64,000 bases of DNA from Adiantum capillus-veneris (taxonomy: Eukaryota; Streptophyta; Polypodiopsida; Polypodiales; Pteridaceae), in the NCBI GenBank assembly GCA_014529385.2, contig CM043944.1, forward strand, positions 171,245,240 to 171,309,239, written 5' to 3'. Positions 22,786-34,570 of this stretch are shown here, in pieces; within the stretch, counting starts at the first letter, position 1; each line of letters opens with the position of its first letter. The position numbers and the translations under genes were made by a program. The notes under the pieces were generated by a model that was given only the letters and a program-made list of their open reading frames with translations, was not told where the DNA came from and ran no database searches.

Positions 22786-24944
22786 GACTACCCAAGTTAC
22801 GATGTTTTGAGAACCCCTTCGAACACACGTGCAAGAACCCAAAACTTTTGACTGACTCAATCCCTAGAAACTTCAATGGAGCTTGTCTTTAGATAAGGAC
22901 AAACACATGCACATCAAATAAGCTTCTATAGTTAATCATCAGAATTACAAGAGGCAAAGGGCATTCCAGTATCTCTCTTAATCTTCTTGGCCCGAACATA
23001 AAGACTATGCGCAGCTGGAAAAAAATCTTCCTGGACACATGAACATTTATTTGGATTCTTTGAGTTAAATGAAAAGGAGTGAATTGAGGGCCATTTTGAT
23101 CATCCATTAAAGTCAACCATGTAGCTCCCAAGAAGGCACACCCGACTTATCCTCTGATTTTGCCAGAATTTCAGCAGCATAACCGCATAAATGGCTCAAA
23201 AGACCAAAAAACCAGCCACCACAACTTGGAAAAATTTTGGCAGTGTTTTCCCAGAAGTAGAGCAGTGAGAACCCAAAATATAGACTGTATATGTATGCAT
23301 AACCTGCCAACAATAGAACCCGAGCATCAAGTAGGAATCACTAGTACATGGTGCTCCAGCCACCTGTATCACCGAAAGGATCTCACATTTGAGAATCTCC
23401 CAGCTCAATAAAACCTCACTCTATCGACCCTCTCATGAAAGCTTATGCAAATCTCGTATAGTCAAGTCTCAGAAATGACTATCTTCCAGACCAAGTTTCA
23501 GAAATGGCTGGAACTGCCAAATAAAACCAAGTATGGCTCCACGAAGGCGTATAATGGCAGTTTCCACAAGTAACTTACAATACCAGCAGACAATGCGCTC
23601 AAACAGGCGACAAATGATGCATACCCACGGCAACTGCAATTGACTCCCACTTGCCAGTATATCACTCTACTCCAGCTATCTGTACATGTGTAAATCACCT
23701 GTACCTGTCCCTGTCCCTGTAACCCGTAATCTGTAATCTGTAATCTGCAACCTGTAATCCCGAAGCTGAAGGTACTCGAAGAAGATCTTCCGTGGGGACA
23801 CCAAAAGAATGTGAGCGGGATGGAAACACACACAACGCCTGTATAATGACCCGACACACACTCTTGGGATGATACGCACACACACTATGGGGCACCACTC
23901 GGCTTACTCAACCCACCTGGCTGAGGCAGGGAACACACCGATGGAGTGAGAGGAGGGAGACTACCCATTTACCCACTCCACACAGAGAGACACACACACA
24001 CACCCACCCAAAAAACTCAGCTCAAAAGAGGAGAATTTCTGATGATTAGATACAATTGAGCTTGGGCCAACACCAATGGGGTAAATAGCTCACACAATAT
24101 GGGTAAAATATGTCAGATACAATCACAAATTGGAGCAGAAGCTTCGCTCATAGGAGAAACTTACACAACCAAAACAACAGAAAAACAGTGAGGAATTTGG
24201 CAAAATGGACAGCGCTATCGCGTCCGGAACGGCCCAAAACCCCAGTCTACAATGTCAAAGTGCTCAAATCTGACCTCGGATGAGCAGTTTATAGCCAAAA
24301 CAGGCTCCAAAAACAGCAAAAACTCAATTGCGGCTGTTTCTCCTCTTCTCCTGGTCTTCTCTCAGGTTTTTCAGTTCCCACACTTAGCTTTATTACTTGG
24401 GCATCCTTTGCCTTTTAGTTGATTTCAAACGGACCCCGAACAGGCAAAAAACTGGCCTCGTAGTGCATAGTTGTCACCCTGCTGCATCCATCCGCACACC
24501 TGGCACTCAACTTTTTTCAAAAATGCATGCCGCAACCACGTGAAGTGGCCCCTAAATACAATTCTCATGATGACCTTTTTGCATAATTATCACAAGAAAA
24601 CACCCACGTTGTGTCCGTACTTATCCATGTGCAAGTATTGACCCCATTCGACCATCTGACGCCACTAGATGCCATCTGACGCACCTGCTTACCTCATGTC
24701 GTCGGCCCGCGGATAGCTTCCTCGAGAAGTTTTCCGCGCTACCAACTCCTCATTATTATAGAAAAAATACACTGGTACTGGTGATAGTGAAAATCAATGC
24801 ACTATGTACATGCTGTCCTATCTGTACACATGTGGGCCCCGCCTAACCACCTGGCTTTGGAAAATGGGCAATCCTTTATTTTATGCACCATGCATGTGTG
24901 TATACATATGCGCAATCCCTTGCTCCTAAAAACTCCTGACACCG
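22786..24944. other. Noncoding stretch upstream of gag relic
   Basis: No gene supported. It could be the long leader of the gag relic on the minus strand, but I found no convincing LTR border or primer site. Small repeats are present: ctgtaat/cctgt units at 23700-23760 and a short (CA)n at 23990-24003. Confidence 0.4.
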
Positions 24945-25119
24945 GTTTGAGGGGTGGCTCTGTGGCTTTTTGCCACTGGGTGTGCACCTCGTCGAAGGAT
25001 GTCCGAGTCAAAAATTTTGCAAATTTCGGATCCTTCGCAATGTTGATCATCATCTTTGTCGCGTCATCAACCAATTGTTGACGTTCCATCTCTTCAATCT
25101 CCGTCTGAGTAGGCCGAGG
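24945..25119 (-). pseudogene. Family-A gypsy gag N-terminus, left of copia insertion
   Basis: The translation contains PRPTQTEIEEMERQQLVDDA and KMMINIAKDPKFAKF, matching the gag start of the 1849-7806 element. It is interrupted exactly at the copia insertion and resumes at 30891. The rest of the element beyond 24945 is missing. Confidence 0.8.
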
Positions 25120-25389
25120 TGAAGTGAGAAAGGGACTAGCGATGGGTGTAGAAGAGCCCACGAGCAGAGAGAGAGTGAGCGTGAGCGCTGTTGCAGAGAG
25201 AGGAAGAGAGGAGATCGTATGATTTCTTAGTGTGTTTCTTGGGCACACAACTAAAAGTCCTATGTTTTATTATTATGTAAGGGTACAAACTTATGACCAT
25301 TTAAATGGCATTTGGGTGTGAACACACCCAAGTATAAAAGAATGAATAAATGAGTAAGAGAGGCTATAAGAGGGCCTTTAGACCCAACA
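25120..25389 (-). repeat. 3' LTR of copia
   Basis: 270 bp; on the minus strand TGTTGGGTC...CTTCA. Nearly identical to 30612-30885. Confidence 0.95.
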
Positions 25390-25402
25390 ACCTCCCACTT
25401 AA
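25390..25402 (-). other. Polypurine tract of copia
   Basis: Minus-strand AAGTGGGAGGT directly before the TGTTGGG LTR start. Confidence 0.85.
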
Positions 25403-25420
25403 AGGCTCGATGTGGTACCT

Positions 25421-28400
25421 TTAACTAACTCCCACGAAGTGTAAGCAATGCTGATGTTGTGTCTTAGCAAGACACTTGGTGAGAACATCTGCAGGGTTAT
25501 CCTGTGTCTTGACCTTTGTCAGTGTGACAAGGCCATCATCCAATACTTGTCGTATAAAATGGTACCGCACATCAATGTGTTTGGTACGAGCATGGAACAT
25601 GGCATTCTTTGCCAAGCATACAGCACTCTGACTATCACAACCAAGCACTGGAGCATATGCAGGAAGACCAAAGTCTCTGACCAACCTGCTAAGCCAAATA
25701 GCTTCCTTAGAAGCCTCTGTGGCTGAAATATATTCAGCCTCTGTAGTGCTCAGTGCCACAATCTTCTGTAACCTTGAACACCATGAAATAGCACCTCCAG
25801 CAAGTGTGAATACATACCCATTGGTAGACTTTCTAGTGTCAAGATCACTTGCCATGTCCGAATCACAGAATCTCCGCAATGATAGTGTACCCTTGCCATA
25901 ACATATACATGTGTCCAGTGTACCTTTTAAGTACCTGAATATGCTCTTCACTGCCTCCCAATGTGGTTTGCCAGGATTAGACATGAACCTGCTAACAACT
26001 CCCACTGCATAAGCAATGTCTGGTCGTGTAGCAACCATGGCATACATCAATGAACCACGAGCTGAAGCATAAGGAATGCCTTTCATAGCATGAGCAGCTA
26101 TATCATCTTTTGGGCAATCAAGCTTGTTAAGCTTTGTGTGCGTAGGTAAGGGCACACCAAGAGGCTTAGCATCAGCCATATTAAATCTCTCAAGTACTTT
26201 CTTGATGTACTTGTCTTGAGAAAGGAATAAAAGACGCTTCTTTCTATCCCTCCTAATACGCATACCCAAAATATGTTCAACTGCACCCAAATCTTTCATC
26301 GAGAAAGCTGAATTCAGCTTCTTTTTCAAAGCATTCAAAGTCTCCTTATGCTTGCCAGCAATCAACATGTCATCCACATATAGGACTAGCACAATAAGAT
26401 TACCATCAGGAGCCTTTTTAGTGTAAAGACAATGATCTGCTTGACTGCGTTTGAAACCATGATTGAGCATAAAAGTATCAAACTTTTTGTACCATTGTCT
26501 AGGAGCTTGTTTCAGCCCATACAAGCTGTGTTTTAGTTTGCATACCAAATGCTCTTTTCCTGGAATGACAAAGCCCTGAGGCTGCAGCATATACAACTCC
26601 TCATCCAAGTCACGATGTAAGAAAGCAGTGATCACATCCATTTGATCAAGCTCCAAATCCAAGATAGCACATAGAGCAAACAACACACGGAGAGTAGACA
26701 TCTTCACTACAGGTGAGAAGATTTCCTGGAAGTCAATGCCTTCCTTCTGTGCATAACCCTTAGCAACTAAACGCGCCTTGTATTTGGGTTGGTCATCAAC
26801 ACATTTGATCTTATAAATCCACTTGTTAGGAATAGCTTTCCTACCTTTGGGCAAATGCACAAGCTCCCATGTATTATTTGCATACAGTGATTGCATCTCA
26901 GATTTCATAGCAAGCTCCCATTTACTTTTGTCGTCACAAGACTGGGCCTCTTTGTATGTGAGAGGCTATCCCTCATCAGTCGACAAAACACAATCCAAAG
27001 ATGGCTGAAACCTCTCTGGTTGACGTCTTTGACGTGTAGATCTCCTCACCCAATGATCTACATTTGCCGGTAAAGGGTCTACATCCTCAGGAATGATTCT
27101 GTTATCATTTAGCGGCTGATTTTCAGCATTTATACCCTGCTGTAAATCATTTTCAGCCTGCTGATCATTGTGTTCTACCCCATTTTGTGCATCTATTTGC
27201 TGTCCATTCTCTTCTGGCTGTTGCACAAATGGTTGCTGCTCATTTTCAGCATCAATAGGCACCATATTTTCAGCCAAGGAAGGCTTTATGGCTGGCTGGT
27301 CATTATGAAATTTGACCCTCTTTTTATCATGGTCTACATGTGTAGCATTTTGGAGCAATTTAGCCTCATTAAATACTACATCTCGGCTGCGTACAACCTT
27401 TCTGTAATCAGGTAGCCATACTCTGTAACCCATCTCACCCTCATCTCCATAACCCATGAAGATGCCTCTGATGGATTTCATGTCTAGCTTAGTCCTCTGA
27501 TCTATAGGCACATGCACAAATGCCTCGCAGCCAAAAACACGCAAATGGTCATATGAAGCAGGTTTGCCAGACCAAACCTCTTCGGGGATGCCATTGTCTA
27601 AAGCACAACGGTTGCATACATGAACTGCAGTTTTCAAAGCCTCTCCCCAAAATTCTTGTGGAAGATTAGCTGTGGACAACATGCAACGTATCCTCTTACA
27701 AATTGTGCGGTTATATCTCTCAGCCACGCCATTAGATGATGGATTATAAGGGGCCGTTAACTCCCTTTTAATACCATGCATCTCACAAAAAGCATTAAAT
27801 TCACGTGATACATACTCTCCCCCATTATCTGTTCTTATGGCCTTTAACTTGAGACCCTTTTTTTGTGTGGTCACAAAAGCATGAAATCTTTTAAAAGCGT
27901 CAAAAACATCACTCTTGTTTTTAAGTACATACACCCAAGTCTTTCTACTGAAATCATCAATGAAAGATACAAAATAGCGTGCACCACCATGTGAGCTCAC
28001 AGGCATAGTGCAAACATCTGAATGTACTAAATCAAGAGCATGCAACTTTTTAGAGACACCAGACGAATAAGAGAACTTCACTTGTTTACCATAGATACAA
28101 TCTTTACAAAATTCAAGGCAAGGACCTTTTACATCAAATCTCCCAAGAGAGGAGAGAACCTGCAGTCCTTTCTCACTCGTATGGCCAAGTCTCTTATGCC
28201 AAAGTTCCATTGGACAATGAACTTCAGCCATAGCAGCAAACTTGCCAGGTAAGGCCTTGCAATGCAAATAGTATAAAGTTCCCCTTTTGGTGTCCTTCAC
28301 AATCAACATAGAACCCTTTTGTATTTTCCAAGAGCCACCACCAAAAGTAGTGAAGTAGCCCTTTGCATCCAGCTGCCCAACTGATAGCAGACTCTTCTTA

Positions 28401-28865
28401 ATGCCAGGCACATACCTAACATCATGCAAAACAAGTTCTTGGCCATTTTCCAAAGCCAAGTGAATGGTGCCAACACTCTCAATGTCACGTGCATACTTAT
28501 TACCCAAGTAAACTTTACCCAAGTTACCTGCAGTGTATGTGGCAAAAGACTCCAAAGGAGGAGTTACATGAAATGAGGCACCACTGTCTACTATCCAAGA
28601 CTGGGACAGCCCATCATGTGTTGAAAGCAAAGCGTCAATAAGATCTGGCTTTGTGATATACATATCACTTGCCATAGCCACAACATCATCAAAGACACTC
28701 GAAGCTACGACAAGTACTTCGTCCACATCAACAATTTTATCTATGACCACACTAGAGGCCACATTGGCCTTGCCAACATCCTTGGAAGAAGAGGAGGTGT
28801 CATCATCACCTTTAGCATCTTTTGCATCCTTCTTCTTCTTACCCTGTTTGCTGCTTCTTCCTCTC
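25421..28865 (-). pseudogene. Copia pol: protease, integrase, RT, RNase H
   Basis: One frame from about 28865 to 25421 with a single internal TAG near 26967. In order: protease (SWIVDSGASFHVTP); the pre-integrase HH-CC region (LWHKRLGHTSEKG, CKDCIYGKQ); the integrase core with D (HSDVC), D (RTDNGGEY) and E (NGVAERYNRT); after the stop, RT (WIYKIK, KARLVAKGYAQ, FLHRDL, LYGLKQAPRQWY, catalytic YVDDM); and RNase H (CDSDMASD, STTEAEYI, KHIDVRYHFI). It copies and inserts the element in family members. The stop falls in the linker between integrase and RT, and elsewhere the frame is remarkably clean. A 5' frameshift near 28860 separates it from gag. Confidence 0.95.
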
Positions 28866-29622
28866 AAGCTCTTGCTTGTAAAATCTGCAATCAGGCTTTT
28901 TATGCCCTTTGCGTCCACATTGATAGCAAGTTATATCTTGAGATTTTCCCTTGCTCTTACTTCTACTCTTGCCCCTGTTAGCTACATTGTTCCTTTTCTC
29001 TGACTTGCCCCTTAAATGATAAGCTATGCCACTGCCTTCACCACTGGCTTTCCTCCTAATCTCCTCAATTAGAATGGAGCCTCTTACACCATCATAGGTT
29101 AAAGCAGCATTATTTGACAATGAGCGCTTCCCAACTGTCAGGCAAAGTCATCAAAAGAAAAATAGCTTTCAACTTGTCATCAAATGGTTGCAGCCCTGAA
29201 TCCTGAAGTTGCCTCAAAACACCTGTAAACGCATTCAAATGCTCAGATGCAGGCTTTGCCTCATCCAATTCGATGTTTACAAGTTTCCGCATGAGATGAA
29301 CTTGATTCACAAGAGTTTTATTCTCATACAAACTAGTCAACTTCTGCCAAATAGCATGTGCAGTGTCAAGACGCTTAATATCAGTAAGCACATCATCTAA
29401 TAGAACCATTTTGATATAAGCAATAGCCTTTTTGTTCAGCTTTGCCCAATCTGCATCTGACAAGTTTTCAGGTTTTGCTGCGAGCAATGCATCTTCTCAA
29501 TCCTTAAGGAATAGAATGCCTTGCATTCTTTCCTTCCACAAATCAAAGCGAGTGCCATCAAATCTTTTGATTTCCATCAAAGACTTTGACTCACTGCTAC
29601 TTGTAGATGCATTGGAAGCCAT
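28839..29622 (-). pseudogene. Copia gag
   Basis: ATG at 29622 (MASNASTSSSESKSLMEI). The copia gag domain follows (RFDGTRFDLWKERMQ; IWQKLTSLYENKTLVNQ; LMTLPDSWEALI), then the knuckle CYQCGRKGHKKPDC and a Lys-rich tail. A TGA near 29494 replaces what is normally Trp, and a frameshift near 29125 separates the knuckle part. It forms the particle in active relatives. Confidence 0.9.
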
Positions 29623-30595
29623 TTCGAGCAAAATAAACAAAAAATTCACTGCTATAATTTTATAACAGCAGGCTACAAGTTGCAATTTTAGCCTCTTGCA
29701 GGCTCAGAGAACACTAAAGAAGTGCAAGGAAACGTAACAATGGGCTACAAACACTTTATCCAAAGTGTACAACAGTAAAAGAGAGAAATTTCAGTAGTAA
29801 ATACTGAAATTTCAGCACACACATGAAGCATACACCCTGTGCATGAATGTTCCTACTTCAGCAGTAAAACCAAAGTGCATTTGCAACAACCTCAAACCTG
29901 CAACTGAGGTAAAAGCTGCTGCAAAATGTATTTTCAGCAATACATAGACTCAATGGGAAACATCCACAAGTAAATACATGTGTTTTTTGTCACATAAACC
30001 TCCTGTATATGTGAGAGAGGTCTCAAACTCTGCTCAATTGTACCACAAATTGCAATATATGACACAAAATGTCCATAATTGTATCACATTTGCAAAAGCC
30101 CCAAAAGTTACTGCACAATTTGCTGAAATTTCTGAAAAATCAGCAAAAGCCCTAAATTTCTCAACTCGAATTCTTGAGAATTTTTCCTGTAATTACACCT
30201 GTACGCGTAGACTTGAATAATCTTGCACTAATGTGCAAAACCCCTAAGTTTAAAGTGACAACTTGCTGAAATTTACTGAAATTTCAGCAAATAGGGCAAA
30301 ACTCCCAATTCTCCGGGTGGATTGGTGTTGCCCAAAGTGTCCCAAATGTACCTGTAACACTTGTGCTTGCTGTAATTAACAGAAAAAACCTGTTTTTGAA
30401 GAGAAACAGCCCGAAATGACCTGTTTTCAACCTGTTTTCAGCATATAAGCACTTGTGGGCTAAGGTATTGTCTTCCTTGAGTCTGGGGAGGAGAGAGAAG
30501 ACACCTGTGCTTGCTGTTTTTAGAGAGAGAAAACTGCACAAGAGAGAGAAAATGAAGATTTCTCGCGAGGGAATGCGCGCGGGAGTAGGGAACTT
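29623..30595 (-). other. Copia 5' leader
   Basis: About 970 bp between the primer site and the gag start. It has no open frame of note. AT-rich, with several ctgaaattt/tcagcaaa repeats. Confidence 0.7.
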
Positions 30596-30608
30596 GGCTC
30601 TGATACCA
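30596..30608 (-). other. Primer-binding site of copia
   Basis: Minus-strand TGGTATCAGAGCC three bases after the 5' LTR end; Met-tRNA type. Confidence 0.9.
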
Positions 30609-30611
30609 GTT

Positions 30612-30885
30612 TGAAGTGAGAAAGGGGCTAGCGATGGGTGTAGAAGAGCCCACGAGCAGAGAGAGAGAGAGTGAGCGTGAGCACTGTTGCAGAGAGAGGG
30701 AGAGAGGAGATCGTACGATTTCTTAGTGTGTTTCTTGGGCACACAACTAAAAGCCCTATGTTTTATTATTATGTAAGGGTACAAACTTATGACCATTTAA
30801 ATGGCATTTGGGTGTGAACACACCCAAGTATAAAAGAATGAATAAATGAGTAAGAGAGGCTATAAGAGGGCCTTTAGACCCAACA
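30612..30885 (-). repeat. 5' LTR of copia
   Basis: 274 bp, TGTTGGG...CTTCA on the minus strand, with a (GA)n run and a tttattattatgtaaggg block. Confidence 0.95.
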
Positions 30886-30890
30886 CGAGG

Positions 30891-31025
30891 TGGGCTGTAC
30901 TCTTCGTGAGAATCTTCTTCGTGATCTCTTCCCGCATCCCCAGATGCAGAGAAAGTCGACCGTTCTTTGTTGAAATCCTTGAGTGTTGCGAAAAAGGGAT
31001 TCCAAGTAGAAGAGAAATCGGCCGC
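30891..31025 (-). other. Family-A gypsy leader and gag start, right of copia insertion
   Basis: It continues the gypsy sequence broken at 25119. It parallels 6290-6437 of the intact copy (cttcgtgagaatcttcttcg; gtagaagagaaatcg). Confidence 0.8.
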
Positions 31026-31037
31026 GCTTTGATACCA
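31026..31037 (-). other. Primer-binding site of family-A relic
   Basis: Minus-strand TGGTATCAAAGC, one base off the usual TGGTATCAGAGC. Confidence 0.8.
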
Positions 31038-31039
31038 CT

Positions 31040-31616
31040 ATAACAAACTTGGACACTCCGAGTCAGATTCTACTGTGAACATAGCAGAGATTCACTTCAA
31101 AATAGTTCACAATTCACAATTGATTCGACATTGCCTGGCGGAGTTCTGTGCCTAGAGATATTGGCCCCAAAGACTGGCGCCCATTTCGGTATTTCTTTTT
31201 GTATTAATCTGTGTTCAAAGTACAAGACAGTGGGAGGGTTCTGACTCTCAGACTCTACGTCGAGATGCTCTGAGAAGTGAGGGCCCTGCCTACTTATTTA
31301 TAAGTTACAAGGGATGCCCAAAAGTAGAGCCCCAAAAGCAGTAATCCAAAAGCTTCTGAAAATAAAGCAATTTATCCCCAAAAGCTGCCAGTAAATCTCA
31401 GCCAGCGCTAAAGCAGGAAAATCCGTACAGCATTAGCGTAAAAAGCGGAAATCCGTTCGCTCTGCCACGTCAGCCTCCCTCCGCATTTTGCACCGGAAAT
31501 TCCGGACTGCCACGTCAGCCTGTCTTCCGCGTTTTTCGGGCCTGTCTAGCCAGTGAGAGTGTCCGGGTCTGCTGCCCCACTTGTCCAGGGCCATGCCACG
31601 TCACCAGTTTGAGACA
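31040..31616 (-). repeat. 5' LTR of family-A relic
   Basis: It contains the family-A hallmarks (ttggacactccgagtc, cctggcggagtt, gagatattggccccaaagac) and begins TGTCTCAAACTGGTGACGTGG on the minus strand. It ends 129 bases before the first visible RGLG exon, so it lies in the gene's intron or at its truncation point. Confidence 0.85.
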
Positions 31617-31652
31617 TATGTACACAGGAATACAGCCCCTTTTCTTTTTTGA

Positions 31653-31655
<3 letters not shown>

Positions 31656-31714
<59 letters not shown>
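31656..31714. repeat. (GA)n microsatellite
   Basis: An almost uninterrupted GA run of about 59 bases, between the gypsy LTR and the first visible RGLG exon. Confidence 0.97.
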
Positions 31715-31719
<5 letters not shown>

Positions 31720-31745
31720 TGATCCATTTCATTCAATTGCTGCAG

Positions 31746-33747
31746 GTAACAGACGCCTTAAGAGGGGCTGGTCTTGAATCGTCGAACTTGATTGTTGGCA
31801 TTGATTTTACCAAAAGTAATGAATGGACAGGTATTTTGCCAGATATTAAGAAAATTGTTATTATGTCAAGTATTAGAATTTGTAAAATTTCAATGACTGA
31901 GCTTGCTAAGAAAACAGGATCATTAGCACATGGCAAAGCATAAATGAATTTTAACAATGTTGCTGCAGGCAGGCAGTCATTCAATGGGCAAAGTCTGCAT
32001 ACTATCAGCAATATAAGACCAAATCCATATGAACAGTCTATAGAAATACTGGGAAGGACCATGTCTGCTTTTGACGATGACAATTTGATTCCCTGCTTTG
32101 GCTTTGGGGATGGTTTGTACACATACTATATTTCCTAACAGCTTCTAACAGCTCTCGAGGCTAAGTTGTTTTGGAACTGTTGAGATTGGATTTAGGTTGG
32201 GCTTTGCATTGCAGCAACCACAGGTGACCACTCGGTATTTAGCTTTCATGCAAATGGGCAGCCTTGTCATGGTTTTGAAGAGGTTTTGACACGTTACAAA
32301 GAGATAGTTCCACACCTCCATCTTTCAGGTTTGAACTGTTCAGTTGTTTTTGATACCTTGGCAGTTGTGTTTTGCAATCAGACAAATTTTGCACCCACTT
32401 TGAGACAACTCTTCTGCTGAGAATATTCAGGTCCAACTTCATTTGCACCAATTATTAAAGTAGGGATGGACATAGTTGAACAAAGTGGAGGCCAGTATCA
32501 TGTCCTCCTCATAATAGCAGATGGGCAGGTTGTTATGATTATTGCGGTCACAAATCCAGTGATGCTTTGCCAGATGTAATACTTGAACCACTTTCTCTGC
32601 AGGTTACACACAGTGTGAATAGCGGATTAAGTCCACAAGAGCAGGGGACCATAGATGCTATTGTGGAGGCGAGGTGTGGCTTGTTGGAAGTTTTTGTACA
32701 CACTATGACCTACTAGATATTTATTGATCGCGCTTGACCGTAGTGGATATGCATTATCGATCGTGTTGGTGGGTGTTGGTGATGGTCCTTGGGACACCAT
32801 GAAGCAGTTTGATGACAGAATTCCACATCGAATGTTCGATAATTTCCAGGTAACAGAAATATCCAACCTTTCTTTATCATGACCAAGATAGATCTCTCCT
32901 CTGCAAGCATCCTGTGAGCATTCGAAAGTGAGATGTTAATTTTTAGCTCCTAGAAGAATTGGGCAAGCTCTAGTCAATTCTCATCAATACATAGTGCATA
33001 TAAGAGTGGAATCAGAGGAAGTATGTAATCAGTTTTCTAAACTATGTGATTGCTGGTTAAAAATGCTTGCCATTGAATTATTTTGTTTGTGTTGTGGTTG
33101 CAGTTCGTGAATTTCACTAACCTTATGACAAAAAACTTGCCTCCACCTCAAAAAGAGGCTGCATTTGCATTGGCGGCACTCATGGAGATCCCATCACAGT
33201 ACAAAGCAGCCATTGAACTGGGAATTTTGAAGTAAGGAGAGAACTTTTGGCTGTTTGGCATTGGCAAGAGAATTTTTCTGGCTTGTGGCATTGGCAGTGT
33301 TATTTTTGGCTAGGATGAAATTGTAAGTTTCTCTTGCAGCCAAAAGACTGGAAGGGAAACAAAAGGTCATGTTTGTCAGCCTCCCCATGGTGTTCCAAAC
33401 AGGAGTTCAAGTGTGGCATCAGGGACAATGGATGAAAGGAGCATTCCAGATGCAAGTGATGTGCGTATAAGATGTACTTTGCGTTCATGTGTGAAGGGAC
33501 TGCAGAAATCTAATATTGGAACTGCTTGCCTTTGTGCAGGTATGTCCTGTATGCCTTCAAGAACCCAAGAATATGGCATTTCAGTGTGGTCATAAGGTAT
33601 GTGTGTGTTGCTATGTCTTTGACTTCTTTACTTGTGCTGAATTCCTCACATAAGAGCATGCAGACTTGCAGAGAGTGTGCATCCCAATTGCAAAGATGTC
33701 CAATTTGCAGAATACAGATAACGACAAGATTGAGATTGTTTGGTTGA
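31746..33747 (+). CDS. RGLG: RGLG-type RING E3 ubiquitin ligase (3' ten exons)
   Basis: Ten exons: 31746-31830, 31969-32112, 32215-32328, 32431-32528, 32603-32673, 32744-32849, 33104-33231, 33340-33460, 33540-33596, 33664-33747. All introns are GT...AG, all phases join, and the 335 codons contain no stop before TGA at 33745-33747. The product begins [20 protein letters not shown] and has the MIDAS motif DFTKS of the copine-type von Willebrand A domain. Further blocks are [24 protein letters not shown] and [16 protein letters not shown]. It ends in a C3HC4 RING (CPVC, CGHK, CREC, CPIC). Plant RGLG proteins are membrane-associated ubiquitin ligases in hormone and stress signalling. The first roughly 60-120 residues, with the usual N-terminal myristoylation site, are not visible: deleted, or beyond a transposon-filled intron. 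Confidence 0.93.
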
Positions 33748-34002
33748 GCGAAGTGTCTAACCCATTTAGGTGCAGAGTGAGTGCAAGTAACTTGATTGCA
33801 ATAACAGCCATAGATGGTAATTCTGTCAACCAAAGTTTTGTAAGTTCATGTTTTCAAGATCCAAAATAGGCAGTTGACATTTGATTGCAATGGCGGACAG
33901 ATGATATACTGACAGCTATTTTTTCCCAGATTTTCAGTCTCCCCAAGTTGCTGACGTAACATAGAACACTTTAAAGTTTAATATGTGATGCTCTACAAGG
34001 GA
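33748..34002 (+). other. Probable 3' untranslated and flanking region of RGLG
   Basis: AT-rich sequence after the RGLG stop, up to the poly(T) of the LINE at 34003. No other feature seen. Confidence 0.5.
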
Positions 34003-34570
34003 TTTTTTTTTCCTTTTGGTAGGCAACTTGTATCAAACAGGGTGCATAATGTTTAAAATACTCGGCGTTAGCAGGAAAACTCTATTACTTTTTCAAGAAT
34101 GGGTTCTGGTTTGCGGACGAAAAACATAAGACATAAGAAGAACAACATAAACTTGACTGGCAGAAATGGCCTCAAAAGGTGTGTCCCGGAAATTCCAATT
34201 AGACATGCGGCTACCATCAACCAAAGGCGGAATGGGTAAAAAGTCAACCAGCATGTGTTGAAGCTCTCTCTAGAGTTGACGGTAATGCATACCCAATCCA
34301 AAACGGGGAGTGGCAAGGGGAAATTGGAAAATGTAGCCCACCTCATCAACCACACCATCAACTACGCGAAGGCCACGACAAGAGAGAAAGTATGCCTCAT
34401 GAGGTGAACGGTCAACCAAAGTAAGAGAGAATGCCCGACTCTAATGAAGACTCTCCAAGCAAAGCAAATTCTCTTCCCACTCTTGTCGACCGTGCCATTA
34501 TAAATGAATTGTAACATTTTTCCAAGTAGAAATCAATGTGGAAGTAAAATCCAAGTACCCCATATCAGTC

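Larger units (their letters stand above)
25120..30885 (-). mobile_element. Ty1/copia element, Tork/Tnt1-like
   Basis: Complete 5766-bp insertion on the minus strand with the perfect 5-bp duplication CGAGG (25115-25119 and 30886-30890), splitting an older gypsy gag. LTRs of 270 and 274 bp, a primer site, a polypurine tract, gag, and pol in copia order (protease, integrase, RT, RNase H) are all present. Two stops and two frameshifts make it inactive. RT motifs such as LVAKGYAQ, FLHRDLDEELYM and ERFNMADAKP resemble the Tnt1/Tork lineage; that assignment is by eye. Confidence 0.95.
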
